Origin: Synaphobranchus kaupii
Lineage: Eukaryota; Chordata; Actinopteri; Anguilliformes; Synaphobranchidae
Assembly (NCBI GenBank): GCA_029718625.1
Contig: CM056380.1
Span: forward strand, 43,571,689-43,635,688
DNA: 64,000 bases
Direction: 5' to 3'
Positions 8,652 through 20,282 of the stretch are shown here, piece by piece; positions within the stretch are counted from its first letter, which is position 1; each line of letters opens with the position of its first letter. The notes beneath the pieces were generated by a model that was not told where the DNA came from, did no database searches, and saw only the letters and a program-made list of their open reading frames with translations. Both the position numbers and the translations under genes were made by a program.

Positions 8652-10471
8652 GGGCGAGGCAAAGCCAATAGTGCACCATCCCTACAGGGCGAGGCAAAGC
8701 CAATAGTGCACCATCCCTACAGGGCGAGGCAAAGCCAATAGTGCACCATCCCTACAGGGCGAGGCAAAGCCAATAGTGCACCATCCCTACAGGGCGAGGC
8801 AAAGCCAACTGTGCACCATCCCTACAGGGCGAGGCAAAGCCAACTGTGCACCATCCCTACAGGGTGAGGCAAAGCCAATAGTGCACCATCCCTACAGGGC
8901 GAGGCAAAGCCAATAGTGCACCATCCCTACAGGGCGAGGCAAAGCCAATAGTGCACCATCCCTACAGGGCGAGGCAAAGCTAATAGTGCACCATCCCTAC
9001 AGGGCGAGGCAAAGCCAATAGTGCACCATCCCTACAGGGTGAGGCAAAGCCAATAGTGCACCATCCCTACAGGGTGAGGCAAAGCCAATAGTGCACCATC
9101 CCTACAGGGCGAGGCAAAGCCAACTGTGCACCATCCCTACAGGGCGAGGCAAAGCTAACTGTGCACCATCCCTACAGGGCGAGGCAAAGCCAACTGTGCA
9201 CCATCCCTACAGGGCGAGGCAAAGCCAATAGTGCACCATCCCTACAGGGCGACGCAAAGCCAACTGTGCACCATCCCTACAGGGCGAGGCAAAGCCAATA
9301 GTGCACCATCCCTACAGGGTGAGGCAAAGCCAATAGTGCACCATCCCTACAGGGCGAGGCAAAGCCAATAGTGCACCATCTCTACAGGGCGAGGCAAAGC
9401 CAATAGTGCACCATCCCTACAGGGTGAGGCAAAGCCAATAGTGCACCATCCCTACAGGGTGAGGCAAAGCAAATAGTGCACCATCCCTACAGGGCGAGGC
9501 AAAGCCAATAGTGCACCATCCCTACAGGGCGAGGCAAAGCCAATAGTGCACCATCCCTACAGGGCGACGCAAAGCCAACTGTGCACCATCCCTACAGGGC
9601 GACGCAAAGCCAACTGTGCACCATCCCTACAGGGCGAGGCAAAGCCAATAGTGCACCATCCCTACAGGGCGAGGCAAAGCCAATAGTGCACCATCCCTAC
9701 AGGGCGACGCAAAGCCAACTGTGCACCATCCCTACAGGGCGACGCAAAGCCAATAGTGCACCATCCCTACAGGGCGAGGCAAAGCTAATAGTGCACCATC
9801 CCTACAGGGCGACGCAAAGCCAACTGTGCACCATCCCTACAGGGCGACGCAAAGCCAATAGTGCACCATCCCTACAGGGCGACGCAAAGCCAACTGTGCA
9901 CCATCCCTACAGGGCGACGCAAAGCCAATAGTGCACCATCCCTACAGGGCGACGCAAAGCCAACTGTGCACCATCCCTACAGGGCGATGCAAAGCCAATA
10001 GTGCACCATCCCTACAGGGCGACGCAAAGCCAACTGTGCACCATCCCTACAGGGCGACGCAAAGCCAATAGTGCACCATCCCTACAGGGCGACGCAAAGC
10101 CAACTGTGCACCATCCCTACAGGGCGACGCAAAGCCAATAGTGCACCATCCCTACAGGGCGACGCAAAGCCAACTGTGCACCATCCCTACAGGGCGATGC
10201 AAAGCCAATAGTGCACCATCCCTACAGGGCGACGCAAAGCCAACTGTGCACCATCCCTACAGGGCGACGCAAAGCCAACTGTGCACCATCCCTACAGGGC
10301 GAGGCAAAGCCAATTGTGCACCATCCCTACAGGGCGACGCAAAGCCAACTGTGCACCATCCCTACAGGGCGACGCAAAGCCAACTGTGCACCATCCCTAC
10401 AGGGCGAGGCAAAGCCAATTGTGCACCATCCCTACAGGGCGACGCAAAGCCAACTGTGCACCATCCCTACA
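8652..10471. repeat. 35-bp minisatellite, 52 units with ordered variants
   Basis: The unit is GGGCGAGGCAAAGCCAAT then AGTGCACCATCCCTACA, 35 bases, and I can step through 52 consecutive units without an indel (starts 8652, 8687, ... 10437). Two positions vary in a patterned way: GAGGC/GACGC/GATGC and AATAGT/AACTGT/AATTGT. Units 1-26 are almost all GAGG, with AATAGT prevailing. Units 34-46 strictly alternate GACG-AACTGT with GACG- or GATG-AATAGT (a 70-bp dimer). Units 46-51 form a trimer twice (AACTGT, AACTGT, GAGG-AATTGT; 105 bp), and unit 52 is GACG-AACTGT. Open frames through the array are artefacts of a stop-poor unit. There are no spacers, so this is not a CRISPR array. Confidence 0.98.
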
Positions 10472-10580
10472 GGGCTGCCGGCCACAGTCGGCACTGGCAG
10501 GGGCTGGATTCTATCCGAGACCGTGGTGCTCACTCATGCGGTGCAAGCTGATTTTACTGAGAGTGCTACCCAGCGGCCCC
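10472..10580. repeat. Right part of interspersed repeat copy A
   Basis: Continues the dispersed repeat interrupted by the array: CTGCCGGCCACAGTCGGCAC, then a GGATTCTATCC block and CCGTGGTG. The same block order occurs at about 33900-33960 (TTGGCCACTGGCAC, GGGATTCTATCCCAGAC) and 54410-54445 (GGCACAGTCGGCATTCC). Confidence 0.65.
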
Positions 10581-10638
10581 ACATTGACCTTTTGTGTATG
10601 GGTCATTTATTACTGCTGTAAATTTCAGACCGTAGTAC

Positions 10639-10897
10639 AGAGGTCGGCAATCCTGGTCCTGGAGTGCTGGAGACTGGGTTTTTGCACCATCCAAACCTTT
10701 AACTACATAACTGGATTCATTTTAGTTCATCAGGTTCAATGAATGCAGGTGACCATGTGCTGGAGGCGCTCAGCATTTCACCAAACGTAATATTCAGACT
10801 TAGGCTTTTAATCATCCATCAAACTCTTGTGATCAAGCTCAGATGGAACAAAAACCAGAAACGACACTGGCACTCCAGGACCAAGGTTGCCTAACCC
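10639..10897. mobile_element. Fold-back MITE with TCCTGGAGTGC ends
   Basis: Inverted ends: AATCCTGGTCCTGGAGTGC on the left (10649-10667), and on the right GCACTCCAGGACCAAGGTT, its approximate reverse complement. About 250 bases with no coding sequence. Target duplication not resolved; superfamily unknown. Confidence 0.5.
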
Positions 10898-11289
10898 TAC
10901 CATAATATCATATACTTTAATGACTATACTGAAATATAATTTCTGCATATCTTCATTTAATGATAGTGATAATATATGACATGTCAACAACCCCAGTATT
11001 TATCATACCTTAAATGTAACTATTTGTCTCCATCTCTGTGTATGTTAAATATTTCTTTTGTTATTGTTACTTGGAATTTAAGAAACCCAACTGTTCCTGT
11101 AATTTTTCCTGGTTTTTCAAAGTCTTTCAGGAAGCATGAAGTTAGAGTCAAAACGCAGCGATGCATTTGAACCTGTTTACTTTTGGAGCTCCTCCCTGCT
11201 CGAGCAGGCCACAATCCACAATCCACAGAGGAGCTAACCTATGCACTTCCTGTCTATGCCCCGCCCCTCCCTCCTCCCCCCTTCCCCAG
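10898..11289. other. Intron sequence before the first HSPA12A exon seen
   Basis: AT-rich at first, then a C/T-rich stretch (11255-11289) that serves as the polypyrimidine tract and ends in CCCCAG at the exon start. Nothing else recognised. Confidence 0.6.
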
Positions 11290-11461
11290 TCGAGCATGGT
11301 TCCTCGTGACAACCCTGAGCAACTGATTATCGCTCTGGAACCAGAGGCTGCCTCAATCTACTGCCGCAAGCTCCGCCTCCATCAGATGATTGACCTGGGA
11401 TCGAAGACTGCGGTCAACGGCTACAGCCCATCGGAGAACGTGGGAGCAGGGATGACCCAGG
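11290..11461 (+). CDS. hspa12a: HSPA12A exon: residues around [12 protein letters not shown]
   Basis: 172 bases, phase 0 to phase 1. Acceptor CTTCCCCAG, donor CAGG|GTAAAA. It encodes a segment beginning [18 protein letters not shown] and ending VGAGMTQ, the conserved part of the ATPase fold before the second phosphate loop. The eleven residues before the conserved core fit the family length exactly, which supports the acceptor choice. Confidence 0.92.
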
Positions 11462-14400
11462 GTAAAAACACATCCACCCCCAACCCCCCCCCCCCCTCCT
11501 CCTCCCCACAGGACTAACCTCTATTTCCCAACATCCTCTCAGCAGCCAGGTTTCATACCTAAGCCTGACCTCGCTTACAAGATTAACATACCCATATCCT
11601 TTTCTTTAATCTGTTAAATCTCATGCACTGTAACCTGGACCTCACACACTGGGTGCGAGGGACAACTGTGAAGACATCTTAACACCAGTACAGGCGTGAT
11701 ACTCATCCAATGATTTTGTAAATGTGTAAAATGGAACAATATCTATCTGCACATTGCATTTAAACGGTATTTTTATAAGTATTAACTATTTTAAACATTT
11801 ATGTTGGTTTTATGTGGAATTGGAAGAGCACATTTTTATTAGTGTTTACTGGTTAGCTTTAGTGGGATGCAGACTTTACCACAAAAAAAGCTCTAATGAT
11901 TCAGTTCTACAAGGTTAGTAGTAAATGCAGTGCAGAGCTGAAGGACGTATTACATTGCAAGTGGAGCCAAAGTTTATTGATCTGTAAATCCGCTTCACAT
12001 TTGTTTGGAGGAAAGTCGTTTCATTTGACAGACTTGTTTCTGTGGGCAAACTTGCCTGATCTGGAAGCACATGCAAAAATGTCCATTGCATTTTGACGCT
12101 CAACCTTGTAAACTTCACTTTTGCTTTGAATGTCAAACTCAATATTTGCCATTCGCATCCTCACCCCCTTAAGAAAAGCATGCAGTAACCAGCGAGGCCT
12201 TTAGATAACCAGCACGTCTTGTCATTTAAGTACATTCCACACAGCCATGTTTGCCTACTCACTCTTCCTACCCATACACAATGTGTACGCAGTGGTGCCA
12301 CTGTGAAAGAGTGAACGCAGTCCTTTCTTTCTCTTAGTATTTCCTGTGAAAATAACTTTCATAGCTTTTCAAAAGACTATAATTTGGGATGGGCTGGTGG
12401 ATTAATGACTCTTTTGTTTGTGGAAGAAAAATAATTATGCGAATATATTTAACCTTTGCAATTACAAAACGGATACATTTTTGGCAAATTCACCTCATCC
12501 CAAAGTCTCTTTTACCAGCACAAGATGAAGCAGCAATAGCAAATCGAGGGTAAAATACTACGCTCCCCTCCCCACCCCCAAACTACCACACTTTCTGTTC
12601 TTTTTCACATGTCTCTCTTGTGTTCGTGGTTAAAGAAAGGGGGCATTCACTGCACTTCCATCACTGAGGATGAAAAACAGCCTTTAGTTCTGTATTCTCC
12701 ATTTACAAGATCATCACCCAAAATTAGATTTTTGTCTTAGTGCTTTCTCTGAAAATATCCGAAAAACAGAACAAAATTCAGAGAACAAAATAACTATTCA
12801 TCCTCATAATAAGGAGCATGAACTGCTTTCTTTAACCTGAACATTTCATTAGTTTCATGCACTTCTAATAAGTTGGATTTTTTGGAAGCACAGTGGTTTT
12901 CCCCTTGTTTCAGGGGGTTAGTTAATTCATTAAAATGTCCCCATTAATGAGCTAGGCACAGTTTGATAGTGCACTTGAGTCCCATGGCATTACCCAAACT
13001 CATGATGTGGGACTCAATGGCACTCATGTATGCATTCACATGTATGCTCTTTAAAATAATTCTTAAACCATTCATGTTTTAGGTTTAAGCACAACAGGCT
13101 TTTTTTGTTTGTTTACAAATGTAAACAAACGTTATGTTTTTTTAAACAAACATTATGTTTGGCAGTAGCTGAAATTAATAAAAAATGTTATGATAAAAAA
13201 CTTAGTTTTAATTTAAATGAATAAACTGCAAATTCATGAAGTGAAACTGATCTCTCAAGCATTGATCATTAGCAAGGACTTCTGATGCTCCCTTAGTGAC
13301 TAATTCAAGTTCTTAAGATTATTAAATTAATCTTGTTTGAATTCAGTCACATTCAACTGCATTTGCTTTTTGAAGATTATCTCATGGTCACATATTATCA
13401 TACACAGGAAGACAAACATATGAGAACCATGAAGGTCAACAATGACTATATTTCATTCTGTCCTATTAATCCTGTGAAGTGTGTGTATATCTAAAGCACT
13501 TGTTAACCAGTATTAAGACATCGTCCCATTGAGCTCCATTCTGCCATTTTGTAGGTTAATTCCTCAACGTCAAAGTCCAGTCAATTTTGCGAGGCTGAAT
13601 ATAGTGCTGTTCCACATGCTAAATTATAACTGAAGAGAGTAAGTGGACAAAGATCTGCATGAATGAGATATATTGCTGCATTAATTAAAAGACTCGACGA
13701 TTGTTCCATAAAACCCAGGGACATGTTAATTTGGACATGTCACCAAATGTGAAACAGTATTTGTAATGAGCCTCGTAGCAGCAGGTGATGTGTACTTTAC
13801 ATGTGCGATACATGCAATTAATCATTTGCCCTGTAGTACTTTTTCGAATACTTTATTTTTGCAAGAACTATTGAGGGCCTAATTAGACACACCAATGAAA
13901 TTATAACTGAAAGGTCAAATATTAATATCTTTCAGAGAACAGTACAATGAGTCTTATAAATAGTAGACTATTGTACTGGAATATGTGGAAGGCAGCTAGT
14001 GCTGAGTGTACCATGCTTGGTTTTGTGTGTGTGTGCGCGCGCGCGTGTGTGCGTGCGTGCGTGCGTGCGCGTGTGTTCATCTGAATATGTGAACAGGTTC
14101 ACATCTGTACCTTAATAGAGCATTTTGTGCATTCCCTTAATTGTTTTATATTCCTCTGGCCTTTTGCCATAGTTCTCATAGTTTCTCATAGTGCTTTTTC
14201 TATACCTTTAGGGAATATTAATGTGATTTTCTTGTTTGTGAAATTGTCTTGTTTTTATACGTGAGGTGTAATGTAGTGTTCGACACTTTGATGCTGTGCG
14301 AGATAATTCAGAGCAGCGTTCTTCAAGCTCAATGGGGCTTCCTCTCAGGGAGCGAGGGTTATACACTCCGCCTCATAGAGTAATATCAGATCCTCTGCTT

Positions 14401-17400
14401 GAGTGGGTGACTTCAGTTTGCTTTAGACGCAGCTGAACTGATGACCTACTGATGAACAGATACATGTAATCTATGAAATCAACCATTCAAAAAGTGACAT
14501 TTATAAAATTCTAGTAGTGAACAATTTTCACTACACTGCGTTTGAGCTTCTGTTACTTTGTTACAGATTCTGGGCCGGATTCAGAGATGGCCAACTTTAG
14601 TCATGCGCTTAAGAGTAACTACACCCACTGTCTCAGCCTGTCTCCGCCTACTACACAATTTAGAAAAATACTTTGTGGGGTGAGCGAGGGAGAGGGGTGG
14701 GGGCGGAGGAGCTGTGTCCATCGTCATTTGCATAAATTAGCGTACATTGTACAAATGATTTTGTATAACTCGGATCACACTGTCAAACTAGACATTGCAC
14801 ATCAAATATGAATCAAGATTCAGCAACTGCATGGCCTATTTCTCACCTCAAATATTTTCAGAAACATATTTTAGTGGACTATTTAGGTGGAATAACAGAA
14901 TTGAACAGGACGCCACGTTTACAATTATCCATATGACGTAGAGGTACCTCCAAAGAGGTACACTGACATCACGATTGGGGCGGGGGCAGTGTGGGGAGCA
15001 GAAGGAAAATTTCACCCAACCATTAGGGGCAGCACAAAGACGCATTTCTACCAGTTTCTTATGATATACAATATTATTTCAGAATTGTTGAAATAACGGA
15101 ATGCATGAATACGTTTCATTATAAGGTAGGCATACAAACACGTTTACAGCTGAAAAAATCTAGAGTGTAGTTACCCTTTAAGTGCCTCTCTTGCACAGAT
15201 TTAATGCGAGCTGACTTACGCCAACTTGTGTTACGCAGGTGCTTATCTCAAAATGCGGGTGGTACAGGGCATGATATCCTAATTACCTGTTTCTTGTACC
15301 TGCCCCCTGGGTTGCCAGATATCTACTAAAAAAATCTTTGTGGGGTTATGCGTTTTCAACGTGTCAGTGACAGTGCCTTTAATAACCGCATTTGCCTTTT
15401 GGAAAGTCCTGCATCATAGTTGCTCTTGCGTGACTGGGTATAGTGGTTGCACGCAATATTACTAAGTAAACAAATAAATCGTTGGATTTACTTTAAAAAA
15501 GATTTATAAATATTTATTTTACGATTTAGCCTACCTAATAAAGTAATGTACGGTAACATAATAGCCTAGATGCAACATCTTCCACTTCCACTGAAGTCAC
15601 ATATATTTAATAATAGCCCATTACTTGCAACCACTGTCCAAAATTTTTTTTTTTGAGTGCATCTGTCACATGCTGGAAGGATGTGGCCAGGAAGGAGAGA
15701 GATTTTAACCTGGAGCACTGGTAGATCTACACTGCGGGGAGTTACTTTGTGCTTCCTAATAATTTTGGAGCAGCTGTGCTCACACAAGTAGGCTACAAAA
15801 TCGTCTCTCTGTCTAAACGATTATGATCCAAACACTGTCAATTAATCCATCTAATACAGTCTATCATAGCCTACTTTTCCATATTTTTCTTTTTATGACA
15901 GCTCTTTGATAATTGTAAGTAGGCTCGGCAAAGGAAAATGAAACCAATATTTTTTCAAAGAACATGCACTCATTCTAATAATGATTCAGTGGAATCACCT
16001 AAAATAACACTTTTCTCAAATTGCAGTGTTGGAATGACATTTAAACTTATATTCCTTTTCACTAAAATTTTAGGTTGGAACAAATTAAAAGTGCACAAGT
16101 TTAATGCCTTTGAAAGTTTAAAAATTGAGAGTCAGGATGTTGTGTGGTTTTTCCAACGGGGAGCTTTTTGGCTTGCTGGGAGTCCTGTCGGAAAGAGGAA
16201 AGCCTCTGCTGGCATTTCCTCCCATTATTTTACCCATCAGGTCTATCTGAATCCCAACATTCTTGCAACGTTCCTGTAGCGTTGCAGCGCAGCTTGGCCC
16301 TTGCCGGGCCACAGTGCTGAGAGAATGTTTCGTCTGTTTCCCGCCAAGATTGTGTTGACTCCCAGTGACAGCTGTGAGGGAACATGTCCCCAGCTGCCTC
16401 TGCCATTCCTCTCTGAGGGGAAGCGTCACGTGACGTCTGGACTCACTGCAGCGCTTACTACTGCCATTTCCTTTTAGAAACACTTATGAGCCACTGGGGA
16501 TCTATGTCGTCATTTATGTTACTATGAGCCAATCAGATTGTTTGTGATGCAAATTTTTTCACCTTTCATAGCAAATAGAAAAGGAGTTGCCACTTTCCTG
16601 AAATTACTTAAATGACAAGATTATGTCTATGGCAGTCCACATTTGGCCCCTTGGCTGCCAGATCAATAGCCCCGCCCCACACTCTCCTTCTGTATGAAAC
16701 CAGACATTGCAAGGTGGAATGCTTGAACAATATCTTACTTTGCGCACATGCAAGAGAAGCACTAAATAAATAATAATAATAATAATTATTATTATTATTA
16801 GTAGTAGTAGTAGTGGTAGTTGTGTGCTACATGTCACTGTAATGACAGAAGCTGGGGGAGCACATGTGGCAGGAAAATATTTAAGCATCGTTGAGCAATT
16901 TTATCTGTGTATTTTTGTAATGTTTAGCATTGCTAGTTTGTCCATGCGCCTGCTAAACCTGGAAAACGGGTTAAAGTTTAAGGGATTGAGAAATTAGAAG
17001 GAATACGAATAATACACAAATAACACATTCTAACCCCCCCCCCCCCACCCCTCATCTCCTGCAGTGAACAGTGGTACTCTCACCCATCTCACCCTCTCAG
17101 TGTGATAACTGTAAGAATATTAGAATTATTTAAGAACATTTAAGCAACGTTGGGAAAAGCACTCGCTCATCACAGAGGTGTTTTACGGCGCTTGGGCCGC
17201 TCCACCGCTCAAACATGTCATTCTGTCGCTTGCTGACATTTTGTGATGCACAGCTTTCCTGAGCGCTTTGCCTTCTTACATTCCGTCATTCTTTCTCTGT
17301 CAATAACCAGCCAAGGAGCATGTCCGACGCAACCGACAGAGCCGCACCTTTTTGGTGGAAAATGTCATAGGAGAGCTTTGGTCGGAGCTGGAAGAAGGTA

Positions 17401-19776
17401 GAGTCTCTGTCTCTTTCTTTTCACTCCCCCCTCCCAGAGGTATTTGCTCTTGCTGTTTCTGATGCTGCTAGCATTTTTCACACAGGTTGCCTTTCACCAC
17501 CCCCCCCCCCCCCAAAAAAAATATAGTAAATAGTAATAGAAATAGTCATTATCATAACAATGGTGATCTGATTAATTCGAATGGTAAACCTAGAATACTT
17601 GCTTGGCTTGCTTGACAGTAGCAGCTAACATCTGGATGCCTGTCTGTTCAATTCACTGTCTGATCTGTCTCATTTTCCCTGTGCTTCAAACAATGCTGTG
17701 CATTTTGGGAAGTGAGTGGGAGGGGGTTGGCTTATACGCCAATATTTATGTCTTGTTGAAAGTTTTAAATGGACAAGTACACTGTTGTAGGAGCCAGTCA
17801 CTGGTATTATTTGTACGAGATGGCACAGCATTAATGCAAGGTTTGACCAATGATTTTTTCATATTATTTGGGAAAAAACCAGTTAATTCATAAACAGTTC
17901 TGTCCTGAAAATAACATGTTTGGCACTTATTGTTTTCCACAAGGACAGACCAATATGTGGTACAGTCTCTTAAGCAATTCCATTGTACTTATTATTGAGA
18001 GATTGAAAGACCGAAATCCAGGCCAGTTTGGGCTCTTTCTGGGAATTGGCTTTTACCTTGAGCCTCTTTCCACTGTGTGGCTGAATGGGAAATCTAGGTC
18101 ACAAATACCCACTTGGTTTGAAGGGCATTCGCAGGGCTGTGTGTTGTGATTGTAATTGGTCAATGCTTCCCGCAGGGGGTTTGTCTTTTGAGAGCGAAGA
18201 GCTGTCCTGCATTAGAAAAGCTGTAGAGTATCGGGGCATGCCCCACCCCCTCTTCCCCAACTGACATTTACGTCCGTGTCTCCAGGTGACCGGTACGTGG
18301 TGGTGGACTGCGGGGGAGGAACGGTGGATCTCACGGTTCATCAGATCCGACTCCCTGAGGGACACCTGAAAGAACTGTATAAAGCCTCAGGTAGAGTGAC
18401 CGGGGGTTGACCGTAGACAACCATTCATCACATATAACCAACATCCACTGACATGCTGTCTATAGTAAATTGTGTCTTTTTTAAGTGATCTACTGAAAAT
18501 AGTTTCACCTTTTGTGGTATTACAATGCAAAAGAGTGTACCCGTAGCAGTATAGCCATGAAAACCTTGGTCCTTGTTATGTTAAACTGCTTACAACTGGA
18601 GTTGTATAGTCATCATTTATGCAAACTCTATACATTTTAGTCCATTTTCTGTTTTTTCCTTTGCATAAGTTCTTTTCTATTGTCACTCAAAAGAAGACAT
18701 ACTTTATGCAATCACTATTACCCCCCTGAGTCTCTAACAGGAGAATGTCTCATTTAATAACCAGGAACAAAAATATAAAAAAGATTTAAATGAAAGCTGG
18801 CCTCCAATTATAGCTGAAGTTCATCACCGTGGTAACAGACAAGTGGTTTGCCTATATCCAATGCCAACGTAGGGCAGCTAGCTAGCTATTAAATTAAAAT
18901 GGGATGTTATTAAGTGTGCAAAGTTAAGTTTATGTGCGGCAGCTGTGACGCCCTTTGGAACAGACGTGCGAATAGAACGTGAAATTTTCCATGGCTTATA
19001 AAACTAAAACGGGAGAAACACGGTTTCTGATCATTTTGCGGCCTCACAGTGACACTTCCAGTGTGTGTGGATAAATGGGCTACCCGTAGGCTAGCTGTGA
19101 ATTTTAAAATACAGTTGTCTTATAGTCTTTTTATCATATTGTCCATCAAATTTCAAATAGAAATTTTTGAATGCGGTGTACCTGTAAGCAAGGAATGGAC
19201 ATCAATAGACACCAGTCTCCAAAATCAACCAGCACACTGCAAAAAATCTTAGTCTTGTCATGAGACGTAAAAATCTTATGCTTGATTTAAGTTACTTTTT
19301 GCTTGACAAGTGAAATTATCTTACACCACTGGCAAATCTTGAAATGAGTAAAACTATCTCACCCCACTGGCAGATAGTTTGTCTTATTTAGCAGAAAAAG
19401 GTAACAGAAATAAGATTCTGAAGTTTAAATATAAGACTAAAATGCTTGTTAAGATTGAGTTTTTGCAGTGCAGGCATGAGAGTGTGTCTGAGAGCTTTTC
19501 CTGTGTGCGTCTCTCAGGGGGCCCCTATGGCTCCATCGGTGTGGATTACGAGTTTGAGAAGCTCCTCTGTAAAATATTCGGCCCGGACTTCATCGACCAG
19601 TTCAAGATCAAGCGACCGGCAGCCTGGGTCGACCTGATGATCGCGTTCGAGTCCCGAAAGAGAGCCGCCGCCCCGGACAGGACTAACCCCCTCAACATCA
19701 ACCTGCCCTTCTCTTTCATCGACTACTACAAGAAGTTCCGTGGACATAGCGTGGAGCATGCACTGCGCAAAAGCAA

Positions 19777-19831
<55 letters not shown>

Positions 19832-19866
19832 TGTGTGTGGGTGTGTGTGTGTGGGTGTGTGTGTGC

Positions 19867-19957
<91 letters not shown>

Positions 19958-20010
19958 GGCGGGCGGGCGGGCGGGCGGGCGTGCGTGCGGGCGTGCGGGT
20001 GCGTGCGTGC

Positions 20011-20043
<33 letters not shown>

Positions 20044-20050
20044 TGTGTGT

Positions 20051-20087
<37 letters not shown>

Positions 20088-20237
20088 TGTGTGTGTGTGT
20101 GTGTGCGCGTGTGTGTGGGTGTGGGTGTGTGTGTGTGTGTGCGTGTGCGTGGGTGTGTGTGTGCGTGTGTGTGGGTGTGTGGGTGTGTGTGTGTGCGTGT
20201 GCGTGCGTGTGTGTGAGTGTGTGCGTGTGTGTGCGTG

Positions 20238-20282
<45 letters not shown>

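Larger units (their letters stand above)
11462..17310 (+). other. HSPA12A intron, 5.8 kb
   Basis: No exon found. Contents: a C-run near 11485, an alternating GT/GC tract (14021-14075), an ATT/AGT microsatellite (16766-16816), C-runs at 17036-17046 and 17501-area in the next intron, and mostly unique AT-rich DNA. Stretches such as 13240-13400 are complex and non-repetitive and could be conserved intronic elements, but nothing in the sequence proves this. Confidence 0.6.

Noticed and set aside
8652..10471. CRISPR array
   Set aside because: Units are direct tandem copies of 35 bases with no spacers, and the window is clearly vertebrate.
9581..10742. Repetitive HHPYRA/QSQLCTIPTG-type proteins
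   Set aside because: Products of the 35-bp minisatellite read in three frames; no start context or conserved flank.
6472..11289. Earlier HSPA12A exons
   Set aside because: Looked for the first phosphate-loop exon and the exon preceding [11 protein letters not shown]; none found, so they are taken to lie before the window.
14560..15280. A single 700-bp transposon with loosely matching inverted ends
   Set aside because: The blocks AGAGTAACTACACCCA and AGTGTAGTTACCCTTT are roughly inverted, but the match is short and boundaries are unclear.
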